64,000 nucleotides of DNA from Achromobacter sp. MFA1 R4 (lineage in GTDB: Bacteria; Pseudomonadota; Gammaproteobacteria; Burkholderiales; Burkholderiaceae_B), in assembly GCF_900156745.1 (NCBI RefSeq), contig NZ_LT707065.1:2480001-2544000 (forward strand), written 5' to 3'. The notes beneath the pieces are model-generated. The model had not been told where the DNA came from and did no database searches. It saw only the letters and a list, made by a program, of their open reading frames with translations. A program made the translations under genes and the position numbers. Each line of letters opens with the position of its first letter. The first letter of the stretch is position 1. Positions 13,824-22,754 of the stretch are shown here, piece after piece.

Positions 13824-14801
13824 TCAGTGGCCTGAGTGCAGTGCCGGATTCAGCGTTCCCCAGGCCGCGGTGCGCACCAGCGTCTCCACGGCGCCGGTCT
13901 GGGAATTGCGGCGGAACAACAGCCCATGCTGGCCCGCCAGCGACACCGCCTTCACCACCGCGCCTTCCGGCGTCAGCACCCGCGTGCCGGCGGTGACGTA
14001 GCAACCCGCTTCGACCACGCAGTCATCGCCCAGCGAAATGCCCAGGCCTGAATTGGCGCCCAGCAGGCATCGCTTGCCGATCGACACCACCTGCTTGCCG
14101 CCGCCCGACATGGTTCCCATGATGGACGCGCCGCCGCCGATATCGGTGCCGTCGTCCACCGTCACGCCCGCGCTGATGCGTCCTTCGACCATCGACGCGC
14201 CCAGCGTGCCGGCATTGAAATTGCAAAAGCCTTCGTGCAGCACGGTCGTGCCCGGCGACAGGTGCGCGCCCAGCCGGACACGCGCCGTGTCGGCAATGCG
14301 CACGCCGCTGGCCACGACGTAATCCGTCATCCGGGGAATCTTGTCCACGCCTCGGATCTCCAGCACCTGACCGGTGGCGCGCAGGTGCCATCGCAACGCG
14401 TCCACCTGATCCACCGCGCACGGCCCGACCGAGGTCCACGCGACATTGGCCAGCACGTTGAAGAGGCCGTCGAGATTGGCGCCGTGCGGGCGAATCAGCC
14501 GGTGGCTGAGCAGATGCAGCCGCAGGTAGGCGTCATGCGCATCGACGGGCGGTTCGTCCAGCGACGCAATGGCCGTGCGCACCGCCACGATATCCACCTT
14601 GCGGCGCGTGTCCCGCACCAGCGCCGTGGCCACATGTTCCCCCAGCGCGGCGCGTGCCTCTTCCGGGGTCAGATGACGGGTTCCGGTCGCCGGCGAGTTG
14701 TCGGCCAGGGAGGGACGCGGATACCAGGTATCAAGAATGGTGCCGTCGGCGGCAAGGGTGGCAAGGCCGTATGCGATGGCGCTGGTGGGCGTGTGGGACA
14801 T
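13824..14801 (-). CDS. dapD: Tetrahydrodipicolinate N-succinyltransferase, actinobacterial type
   Basis: The enzyme would transfer succinyl from succinyl-CoA to tetrahydrodipicolinate in lysine/diaminopimelate synthesis. From memory the 325-residue protein follows the Mycobacterium-type DapD closely: IGLATLAADG-like start, DAYLRLHLLSHRL near residue 92, then hexapeptide repeats with GTTVLHEGFCNFNAGTLG, GGGASIMGTMSGGG and GKRCLLGANSGLGISLG. The left-handed beta-helix covers about residues 165-280. This is not the shorter (about 273-residue) DapD usual in proteobacteria. Its neighbour across the gap on the same strand is an M20 peptidase of the family that includes DapE, but that one looks like a glutamate carboxypeptidase. 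Confidence 0.85.
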   Translation of the reverse strand: MSHTPTSAIAYGLATLAADGTILDTWYPRPSLADNSPATGTRHLTPEEARAALGEHVATALVRDTRRKVDIVAVRTAIASLDEPPVDAHDAYLRLHLLSHRLIRPHGANLDGLFNVLANVAWTSVGPCAVDQVDALRWHLRATGQVLEIRGVDKIPRMTDYVVASGVRIADTARVRLGAHLSPGTTVLHEGFCNFNAGTLGASMVEGRISAGVTVDDGTDIGGGASIMGTMSGGGKQVVSIGKRCLLGANSGLGISLGDDCVVEAGCYVTAGTRVLTPEGAVVKAVSLAGQHGLLFRRNSQTGAVETLVRTAAWGTLNPALHSGH

Positions 14802-15591
14802 GGGAATTGCGGGTGGGGATGTCGAGTGGGCGACATTCTAGGCGAATGTTTTGGGGTGTTGGTGGTATTGCGATAGTGGTTTTTGTGATTACGAAAGTGG
14901 TTGTTTTGGTGGTGTTTCGGGGTTGATCTGCGTCGGACCTTCGTCAGATCTTCGTAGGTCGCCCGACGCCGCGGTCGCCGGGGCCGCGACGCCGTGCTGC
15001 GCGTGTCTGGGTATGGGGCGCTACAAGACCTGTGGTCAGGGAAGGGGATTTGCGGGGTCGCCGACGAGCTGCCGCGCGGGCGGCGGCTCGCCGGCATTTG
15101 GGCGTCTGGACGTCGAGGCGGGGGCGCTTACGCGCTGGCCACGGGAGGCTTGCTCAAGGCAGGGGAGAGTCAGCCTCAACAAAAAACCAAACACAGCGCC
15201 ACCACACGCGAAGCGTCATCACGCCGACGCAAGACCCCGCGTAAGCCCCCAAAGGCCGCCCGCGCGGCCGGCCGGGGGCGGGCCCCGCAAGACGCTCCAA
15301 CACCCAACCAACGCAGGCAAGAACCTAAAGAACCCACCTCGTCCCAGCGCCGGCAAAGCTGAAACCACCCGAGCCCGGTGTGGCGTGGGCCTGGGGTGGG
15401 CGGGGCGTTTAGGTGCGCCCGGCGGAATCCGAAGGCAGCCGCCGGAGGCGGCAACGAGGATGAGCACGGGGTAGTCCGGAGCGAAGGCTCCGGACCGCAA
15501 CCGGAGCCCCGCCTGCCCCAGGCCCACGCCGCGCCGGGCGTCAAAAGAACCCAGACCACCGCCAGCCCAAACCCCCTCGCCCCAATAAAAC
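14802..15591. other. Long intergenic region with low-complexity and foldable sequence
   Basis: No convincing gene was found in these 790 bases; the open frames are short, overlap each other in several frames and lack ribosome sites. Next to dapD (14840-14925) the plus strand is G/T-rich, giving an A/C-rich leader for dapD. From 15160 the sequence is C/A-rich, with a GGCCGC/GCGGCC hairpin at 15254-15269. The part from 15373 to 15539 is a large inverted repeat with internal hairpins, listed separately. Confidence 0.7.
15373..15539 (+). ncRNA. Candidate structured RNA or dispersed palindromic element
   Basis: Arms of 34 bases (15373-15406 and 15506-15539) pair along their full length with 30 Watson-Crick and 4 G-U pairs when read as plus-strand RNA. 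On the minus strand those four would be A-C mismatches, so folding favours plus-strand RNA. Inside are two perfect hairpins: GCCGCC/GGCGGC with loop GGA (15438-15452) and GTCCGGAGC/GCTCCGGAC with loop GAAG (15474-15495). The whole looks like a multi-branch structure on a long closing helix. I do not recognise the family. It may also be a dispersed DNA element; copy number in the genome would tell. Confidence 0.5.
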
Positions 15592-16722
15592 CTAAGCCAA
15601 TTCCCGCAACAACAATTCCCAGAACTTCAACCGCTGCTCCAACGTCGACACCAGAATGTACTCATTCAACGTATGCGCCCCATCCCCATCAGCCCCCAGC
15701 CCGTCCAGCGTGGGAATCCCCATCGCCGACGTGAAGTTCGCATCGCTGCCGCCACCGGTCATCGGCGCGTCCTCGAGCAGGAACCCCGCACGGTCCGCAT
15801 AGCCTTGCACCAGTGCCAGCAAGGCGGCAGCGGCCTCGGTCTTGACCATTGGCGGACGGTTCAGCTCCACGTCGATGTCGAGTTCGACGTCCGGCCCCAC
15901 CGCGCACAGCTCGCGCATCCGGCGCAGCACGTCCTGTGCAGCGCCCATGTCCGGCACGCGGAAGTCCACCACGCAGCGGCACAGGGCCGGCACGGTGTTG
16001 GTCACGGTGCCGCCCGCGATGGTGCCCACGCTCACGGTGATGCCGCGTTCGTAGTCGGTCATGGCTTCCAGCGCCAGCACCTGGTGCGCCATCTCGCGGA
16101 TCGCGCTGCGGCCCTTCTCGTGCTGCATGCCCGCGTGCGCCGGGCGGCCCTTCACGTTCAGGTTCAGCATCCCCGTGCCCTTGCGCGCCGTCACGCACTT
16201 GCCGCCGTTGGGGCGGGCCGGTTCGCAGACCAGGGCGTACTTCGCGTTGGCGGCAAAGCGTTCGATGTGCGCGCGGGACGCGTGGCTGCCGGTTTCTTCG
16301 TCGGGCACCACCAGGAAGTCCACCGGCAATTGCGTCGCGCCCGGACGCGCCACGCCGGCCAGGGCGGTCAGCGCCAGATAAATGCCCGCCTTCATGTCAT
16401 AGCTGCCGGGACCGTAGAGACGGTCGCCCTCGATGCGCACGGGATTTTCCAGCAGCGTCCCCACCGGATGCACGGTGTCCATGTGCGCCAGGATCAGGAT
16501 GCCCGGGCGCGTATCGCCCGGCGCGCGGTTGGTCGCATACAGCAGCGGGCCCGTCGTGGGGCCCAGCGACGACAGCTCCACCGTCAGGCCGGCGGCGGCC
16601 GCATAGTCGGCGATGATGCGCGCCATCGCGGCGATGCCTTCCGGGAAGTTCGACGGCGATTCGCATTGCAGCCAGCCTTGGATGCCGGCGACGATCTGTT
16701 CAGTGCTCTGGGTAGTGGACAT
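15592..16722 (-). CDS. M20 family metallopeptidase, glutamate carboxypeptidase-like
   Basis: The protein has 376 residues. Zinc-ligand motifs are in order: ILAHMDTVHP (His and the nearby Asp) near residue 80, GSYDMKAG, VVPDEETGS with the catalytic and ligand glutamates near residue 140, and the final His in DGAHTLNEYI. The layout matches carboxypeptidase G2-type M20A enzymes, which cut C-terminal glutamate or similar residues. No signal peptide is seen at the ATG chosen. The frame is open upstream, but the ATG at 16722 gives the family N-terminus; its ribosome site is weak. It is the last gene of the peptide transport cluster, which suggests it processes the imported substrate. Confidence 0.85.
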   Translation of the reverse strand: MSTTQSTEQIVAGIQGWLQCESPSNFPEGIAAMARIIADYAAAAGLTVELSSLGPTTGPLLYATNRAPGDTRPGILILAHMDTVHPVGTLLENPVRIEGDRLYGPGSYDMKAGIYLALTALAGVARPGATQLPVDFLVVPDEETGSHASRAHIERFAANAKYALVCEPARPNGGKCVTARKGTGMLNLNVKGRPAHAGMQHEKGRSAIREMAHQVLALEAMTDYERGITVSVGTIAGGTVTNTVPALCRCVVDFRVPDMGAAQDVLRRMRELCAVGPDVELDIDVELNRPPMVKTEAAAALLALVQGYADRAGFLLEDAPMTGGGSDANFTSAMGIPTLDGLGADGDGAHTLNEYILVSTLEQRLKFWELLLRELA

Positions 16723-16753
16723 GGCGGTATCGGTGTTCAGCAACGAAAAAAAA

Positions 16754-17658
16754 TCAGGCGACCTGCTGGCCGGCGAGACGTGCGAGTTCGGCGTCGTCCG
16801 GCATCTTGCCGTCGAACCACAGGCTGGCGCAGACGGCCGACATGGCGCGGCCGTCGTGGCCGATGCCGGGCACCACCTGCAGCGTCCAGCCGAACGGCAC
16901 GCCGCGGCGCTCCGCTTCCTGGCGGCCGAATTCGTAATAGTGCTGCGCGCGAGCAAAGCGGTGCGGACCCTGGCGCATCGCCGCGGGTTCGGACGGCAGA
17001 TTGGGATCGTCCGTCGCAATGTCCTTGTCGCCCGCCAGGATGGTCATCGGATACGCCAGCAGCTTCACCAGGTGATCCTCGGTCAGGCCGACGCCGTCCA
17101 TGCCTTCCGGGAAAGGATAGTCGAAGGTCGGCAGCGTGTACCAGCCGGGGTTGCCGGCCGCCACCGCCTTGAACGGCGCGTGCGACTGGCTGCTCATCAG
17201 CCGGTGGACGAACTGGCCGCCCGCGCTGTGCCCGAACAGATAGACATTCTGGCCGTCGGTGATCTCGCCGGCGATCAGGTCCTTGATCACATTGCCCACC
17301 AGCGCATAGGTCCAGCCGTCGATGTGACGAGGATTGCCGCCGGCCGTAAACACCCGGCCGTTGTTGTAGCTTTCGACGCCCGGCCAGATCTCGTTGGAGA
17401 ACGTCAGCGCCACGATCAGCAGCTTGTGCTTGTCGGCGGCCTCGACCCAGAAATCACGGTACTCGTCGCCATTGCGCAGCACGCCGTGCTGCACGATCAC
17501 CACCGGGCGGTCCGGCGTATAGCCGTAGGGGCGGTAGGTCTGCAGCTTGAACGGACGGTCCGAATTGCGGTCCTCGTCCACGTACAGGATGGCGTTGCGG
17601 CCGGCATGGCCAAGCTCGATGGCGATGCGATCGACGTTGGACATCTCGGAGGGTTTCA

Positions 17659-17659
<1 letters not shown>
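16754..17659 (-). CDS. Alpha/beta hydrolase
   Basis: The 301-residue protein has the alpha/beta hydrolase pattern: the strand and oxyanion region VVIVQHGVLRNGDEY near residue 55, the nucleophile elbow GHSAGGQFVH near residue 143 and a C-terminal catalytic histidine in VVPGIGHDGRAM. No signal peptide is present. Its ATG overlaps the stop of the preceding ATPase gene by one base (TGATG), so the two are translationally coupled. Position in the peptide-uptake cluster suggests an amide or ester of the imported compound as substrate; this is inference. Confidence 0.8.
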
Positions 17660-18669
<1,010 letters not shown>

Positions 18670-18672
18670 TGC

Positions 18673-19650
18673 TTACTGTGCCTCGCGGGCTATCGGCACG
18701 TAACAGCGATAGCTGCGCGGACCTTCGGTGGTGACGGAGGGGGCTTGCTCGGTGCAGCGCGTGACCGCATGGGTACAGCGCGGCCGGAACGCACAGCCCG
18801 ACGGACGGCCGGCCAGGCTGGGCGCCATGCCATTGATCTGGTGCAGGCGCGCGCCCGGCTGCGTGGCGCCGGGCATGGAGTCCAGGAGGCCCCGGGTGTA
18901 GGGGTGGCGCGGCGCGTCCAGCACCTGTTCGACCGGACCGCTTTCGACGATACGCCCCGCGTACATGACCGCCACGCGGTCCGCCAGTTCGGCGACCACG
19001 CCCAGATCGTGCGTGATCCAGATCAGCGCGGTGTTGTGCTCGCGGCAGATCTGCTGCATGCGGTAGAGGATCTGGCCCTGGATGGTCACATCCAGCGCTG
19101 TGGTGGGCTCGTCACAGATGATCAGGTCGGGCTTGTTCAGCATCGCGATGGCGATCGCCACGCGCTGGCGCATGCCGCCCGAAAACTCGTGCGGATAGCT
19201 CTTCAGGCGCTTTTCCGGCGACGGGATGCCCACCATGGCCAGCGCCTCGCGGCAGCGCTCCTCGGCCTCGGCGCGCGGCACGTCTTCATGCGTCAGGATC
19301 GCCTCCATCATCTGCTCGCCGATGCGCAGCACCGGGTTCAGCGTCATCAGCGGGTCCTGGAAGATCATGGCGATGCGGTTGCCGCGCAACTGGCGCATCT
19401 GCTCTTCGGACAGCTTGCGCAGGTCCGTGCCCTTGAACTTCACCTCGCCGTCCACGACTTCGCCCGGCGGGTCGATCAGACCCAGCAGCGAAAAGCCCGT
19501 GACGGATTTGCCGGAACCGGATTCGCCGACGAGACCCACGATCTCGCCACGGCGTACCGTGAGATCGACGCCATCGACCGCCAGCCACGCGCCGGCCTCG
19601 GTATGGAATGCGGTGCGCAGGCCGCGCACGTCAAGAAGAATGTCGCTCAT
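18673..19650 (-). CDS. dppD: Dipeptide/oligopeptide ABC transporter ATP-binding protein (DppD type)
   Basis: This second ATPase has 325 residues: Walker A GESGSGKS, signature FSGGMRQR, Walker [14 protein letters not shown]-loop WITHDLG, and the C-terminal [14 protein letters not shown] motif. The frame is open far upstream through dppC, but the ATG at 19650 gives the right N-terminus and overlaps the dppC stop by four bases (ATGA), a typical coupling. DppD and DppF form the heterodimeric motor of the importer. Confidence 0.85.
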   Translation of the reverse strand: MSDILLDVRGLRTAFHTEAGAWLAVDGVDLTVRRGEIVGLVGESGSGKSVTGFSLLGLIDPPGEVVDGEVKFKGTDLRKLSEEQMRQLRGNRIAMIFQDPLMTLNPVLRIGEQMMEAILTHEDVPRAEAEERCREALAMVGIPSPEKRLKSYPHEFSGGMRQRVAIAIAMLNKPDLIICDEPTTALDVTIQGQILYRMQQICREHNTALIWITHDLGVVAELADRVAVMYAGRIVESGPVEQVLDAPRHPYTRGLLDSMPGATQPGARLHQINGMAPSLAGRPSGCAFRPRCTHAVTRCTEQAPSVTTEGPRSYRCYVPIAREAQ

Positions 19651-20567
19651 GCTCGTCGGGGGTCCAGGCTTTCGCGCAGGCGGTCGCCCACGATGTTGAT
19701 GGAAAGGATCAGCACCAGGAGCGCAATGCCCGGGAACAGGCTGATCCAGTAGTCGCCCGACAGCAGGTACTGGAAGCCGTTGGAAATCAACAGGCCCAGC
19801 GACGGTTCGGTGATGGGCACGCCCACGCCCAGGAACGACAGCGTCGCTTCCAGCGCGATCGCCGTGGCGATCTGGATGGTGGCGAACACCATCACGGGGC
19901 CCAGGCAGTTGGGCAAGAGGTGGAACAGCATGATGCGCCAGGCCGGAAAGCCCAGGTTGGCGGCGGCCTCGACGTATTCCTTGCGGCGTTCCTGCAGGGC
20001 GCGGCTGCGCATGATGCGCGCGTAATGCCCCCACTGCACCAGCACCAGCGCCAGGATCACCTTGTCGACCCCGCGCCCCAGCACCACCAGCAGCACCAGC
20101 GCCACCAGAATGGTCGGAAAGCCCAGGATGAAGTCGACGATGCGCATCAGCACCGTGTCGACCCAGCCGCCCACATAGGCGGCCACCAGGCCGATCGCGC
20201 CGCCGATGGCCGTTGCCAGCACCACGGCGGACAGGCCCACCATCAGGCTGATGCGCAGGCCGTACAGAATGGCGCTGAGCATGTCGCGGCCCTGGTCGTC
20301 GGTGCCCAGCCACGCGATGCTGCCGTCCATCAACGCCTGGCGCGGCGCGAGGCGTCCGTCCATGATCGACAGGCCGGCGAGGTCGTACGGGTTCTGCGGC
20401 GCGAAGAAGGGCGCAAAGACCACCAGGATCACCAGGATGGCCAGCGCGATGACGGAGCCGCGCACCGTCGGGCGCGCGTGCAGTTTCTTGAGGATGGCGG
20501 CGCGCCGCGGCGTCTCGGCCAGGGGCTGGACGGTGCGGGTGCGGCCAGGATTCGGAGTATTTGCCAT
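19647..20567 (-). CDS. dppC: Dipeptide/oligopeptide ABC transporter permease (DppC type)
   Basis: The inner-membrane permease has 306 residues. A cytoplasmic N-terminus of about 35 residues is followed by a first membrane helix (SVIALAILVILVVFAPF) and the OppC-type periplasmic loop with WLGTDDQGRDMLS. The five other helices follow, with the EAA loop EAAANLGFPAWRIMLFHLLP near residue 200, which docks the ATPases. The gene starts six bases after the DppB-type gene. Confidence 0.87.
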   Translation of the reverse strand: MANTPNPGRTRTVQPLAETPRRAAILKKLHARPTVRGSVIALAILVILVVFAPFFAPQNPYDLAGLSIMDGRLAPRQALMDGSIAWLGTDDQGRDMLSAILYGLRISLMVGLSAVVLATAIGGAIGLVAAYVGGWVDTVLMRIVDFILGFPTILVALVLLVVLGRGVDKVILALVLVQWGHYARIMRSRALQERRKEYVEAAANLGFPAWRIMLFHLLPNCLGPVMVFATIQIATAIALEATLSFLGVGVPITEPSLGLLISNGFQYLLSGDYWISLFPGIALLVLILSINIVGDRLRESLDPRRA

Positions 20568-20573
20568 GGCGGT

Positions 20574-21551
20574 TTATTGAGCGGGGGCCACGAGCTGCAC
20601 GCGCGGGTCGAGCGCCGCGTACAGGATGTCCACAACCAGGTTGATGACGACGAAGATCAGCGTGACCAGCATCACGTAGGCGACGACGACGGGGCGGTCG
20701 AGCTGGTAGACGCTGTCGATCAGCAGCTTGCCCATGCCGGGCCACGCGAACACGGTCTCGGTGATGGTGGAATAGGCAATCAGCGTGCCGAACTCCATGC
20801 CGATCACCGTGACCACGGGGATCAGGATGTTGCGCAGGATGTGGCGGCGCACGATGCGGCCCGGCTTGACGCCCTTGGCGCGCGCGAACTTCACGTAGTC
20901 CTGGCTGCGCGCTTCCACGACGCCCGAGGCCGTCATGCGCAGCACCAGCGCGATATTGGCCAGCGCCAGGTTGATGGCCGGCATGATCAGGTGCGACCAG
21001 CCGTCGGCGGTCAGGATGGACAGGCGCACGCCCAGCACGTCGACCGTGTCGCCGCGGCCCGTGGCCGGCAGCCAGCCCAGCCACACCGCGAACAGCAGGA
21101 TCAGCATCATGCCCTGCCAGAAATTCGGCAGCGAAAAGCCCAGCACGGACGAGGCCATGATGCCGCGGCCCAGGTACTCGTCGCGGTACAGGCCGGCGAC
21201 CAGCCCCAGCGGAATGCCGATCACACAGGTCAGCAGGATGGCCACGACCACCAGTTCGAACGTGGCGGGGATGCGCTGCACGATCAGTTCGATCGCCGGG
21301 ATGCCGTGCACGAAGGACGTGCCCAGGTCGCCGTGCAGCGCGCGCCACAGGAATCCGGTGTATTGCTGCCACACGGGCAGGTCCAGGCCCAGGCGGGCGA
21401 TCATCGCCTCGCGCGCGGCCTGGCTGGCTTCGGGGCTGACCAGCAGCTCGATCGGGTCGCCCACGGCGTAGACCGCGAAAAAGACCACGACCGACACGGC
21501 CAGCAGCACGAACAGACTCTGTATCAGTCTGCGTAGGATGAACAAGGCCAC
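20574..21551 (-). CDS. dppB: Dipeptide/oligopeptide ABC transporter permease (DppB type)
   Basis: The permease of 325 residues starts at GTG with ALFILRRLIQSLFVLLAVSV, the typical DppB first helix. The loop with LGLDLPVWQQYTGFLWRALHGDLGTS is a DppB/NikB mark, and the EAA-like loop (VKFARAKGVKPGRIVRRHILRN) comes near residue 200. AAGGAAA stands 9 bases before the GTG. It is the first permease gene of the run and is separated by 84 bases from the desuccinylase-family gene. Confidence 0.87.
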   Translation of the reverse strand: MALFILRRLIQSLFVLLAVSVVVFFAVYAVGDPIELLVSPEASQAAREAMIARLGLDLPVWQQYTGFLWRALHGDLGTSFVHGIPAIELIVQRIPATFELVVVAILLTCVIGIPLGLVAGLYRDEYLGRGIMASSVLGFSLPNFWQGMMLILLFAVWLGWLPATGRGDTVDVLGVRLSILTADGWSHLIMPAINLALANIALVLRMTASGVVEARSQDYVKFARAKGVKPGRIVRRHILRNILIPVVTVIGMEFGTLIAYSTITETVFAWPGMGKLLIDSVYQLDRPVVVAYVMLVTLIFVVINLVVDILYAALDPRVQLVAPAQ

Positions 21552-21635
21552 GTGATGATTTCCTTGGTGGGCTCAGGGGTTGGGAAGGCCGCGCATCGAA
21601 CGGGCGGCGGTGTTACTTGACGGGGCCGCGCAGTC

Positions 21636-22619
21636 TCACACGATGGGCTGCGCCAGGCGCACGACCGTGACGCCCGGCCGCAGGTTGGCGGTGGACGGCA
21701 TGATCAGCACGCAGTTGTCATAGGGCGTGGTGACGGGCTCGCCTTCGGACCAGCCGATCACGGTGCCCGCCGTCGCCAGCGTTTCCAGTCCTTTCCAGGG
21801 CTCGGCGAAACGGAAGTCGGCGCTCTTGGCGGCGATGGCGTGCGTGACGCGCAGCGCGCGCTGCATCGGCGCGCCCGGCGCGAACCACGCCGTGGGAATG
21901 TCGCTGCGGTCGACGGCGCCGGCCTGCACCAGAAAGCGCGCCATCTGGTCGACCGCCACGCCGCGCGCCTCGGGCGCGCCATGGAAGCCGCATTCGATCA
22001 GCAGGGACCGGGTGCCATTGTCGCCGGCCTCGCCGAAACGGCCGTAGTCGCGCATGCGCACGCCGGCGGCATGGCCGGCGTCGGCGATGATGGTGGCGGG
22101 ATTGCCCAGGGCCAGCGCCAGGTCGATGTTGCGTTGTTCCAGGCCGGTCAGTTGCAGCGGCACGTCGGAATTGCTCATCGAATGGAAGTCCAGCAGCCAG
22201 TCCGCCTGCTCCACCCACGGACGAAGCTCGGCGGCGCGGCGGCGTTCCTGGGAGGTGGGGACGGAAAGCTTGTCCTCGCTCCAGACGCGGTTCATGTCCT
22301 CGTCGACGAAGCGGGCCGGCGCGTAGTTGGCGGGGTCGAAACGGTCGAAGGCGGCCAGGTTGCAGAAGGCCAGCGTCAACGTGCCGCGGCGCGGCCGCAG
22401 GCCCGCCGCCAGCAGGTCCTTCAGCGCCCAGGCGCCGCAGAGCTCATTGCCGTGGATCAGCGCGGTCAGCATCACCCGCTTGCCGGGGGCGCCGGAATCG
22501 AAGTGCCAGACGCCCGGGGTATCGGTATTGCCCACGCGCTCCGCCGACAGGTCCGGACAGGCCAGAAGAAACGGACGAAGGCTGGATGGGGGGGAAGACG
22601 GAGGCAAAGACGTGGGCAT
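21636..22619 (-). CDS. Succinylglutamate desuccinylase/aspartoacylase family protein
   Basis: The 327-residue zinc hydrolase of the M14-like AstE/ASPA group has the metal motif HGNELCGAW (His and Glu) near residue 60 and the third ligand in DFHSM near residue 150. A glutamate in LIECGFHG is likely the catalytic base. The ATG at 22619 is used; the frame runs on upstream without similarity to the paralogue. It shares about half its residues by eye with the gene at 42062-43006. Both sit beside a periplasmic binding protein gene, so each may deacylate an imported N-acyl amino acid or amide. The exact substrate is unknown. Confidence 0.8.
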   Translation of the reverse strand: MPTSLPPSSPPSSLRPFLLACPDLSAERVGNTDTPGVWHFDSGAPGKRVMLTALIHGNELCGAWALKDLLAAGLRPRRGTLTLAFCNLAAFDRFDPANYAPARFVDEDMNRVWSEDKLSVPTSQERRRAAELRPWVEQADWLLDFHSMSNSDVPLQLTGLEQRNIDLALALGNPATIIADAGHAAGVRMRDYGRFGEAGDNGTRSLLIECGFHGAPEARGVAVDQMARFLVQAGAVDRSDIPTAWFAPGAPMQRALRVTHAIAAKSADFRFAEPWKGLETLATAGTVIGWSEGEPVTTPYDNCVLIMPSTANLRPGVTVVRLAQPIV

Positions 22620-22705
22620 GGCAATTCCGATGAAGCGGGAAGATTGTATAGGGGTTGCGGCCAGGGGCGGCGCGAAACCGGAGGGCGCGCGCTGCGCCAC
22701 AAGGC

Positions 22706-22734
22706 AAAACGGCTGCGCGAGGCAGCCGTTTTTT
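22706..22734 (-). terminator. Hairpin between the binding-protein gene and the rest of the transport cluster
   Basis: An ACGGCTGC/GCAGCCGT stem extended by A-T pairs has loop GCGAG. On the minus strand it follows the binding-protein stop by about 20 bases and ends in TTTTG. It probably stops part of the transcripts so that the binding protein is made in excess over the permease, as is common for ABC importers. On the plus strand it also has a T6 run. Confidence 0.65.
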
Positions 22735-22754
22735 CTTCACTCAGCCCTGCCTGC

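Noticed and set aside
14851-15734. Several plus-strand frames in the 14.8-15.6 kb gap
   Set aside because: They overlap in different frames, contain low-complexity peptides, lack ribosome sites and cross the foldable element.
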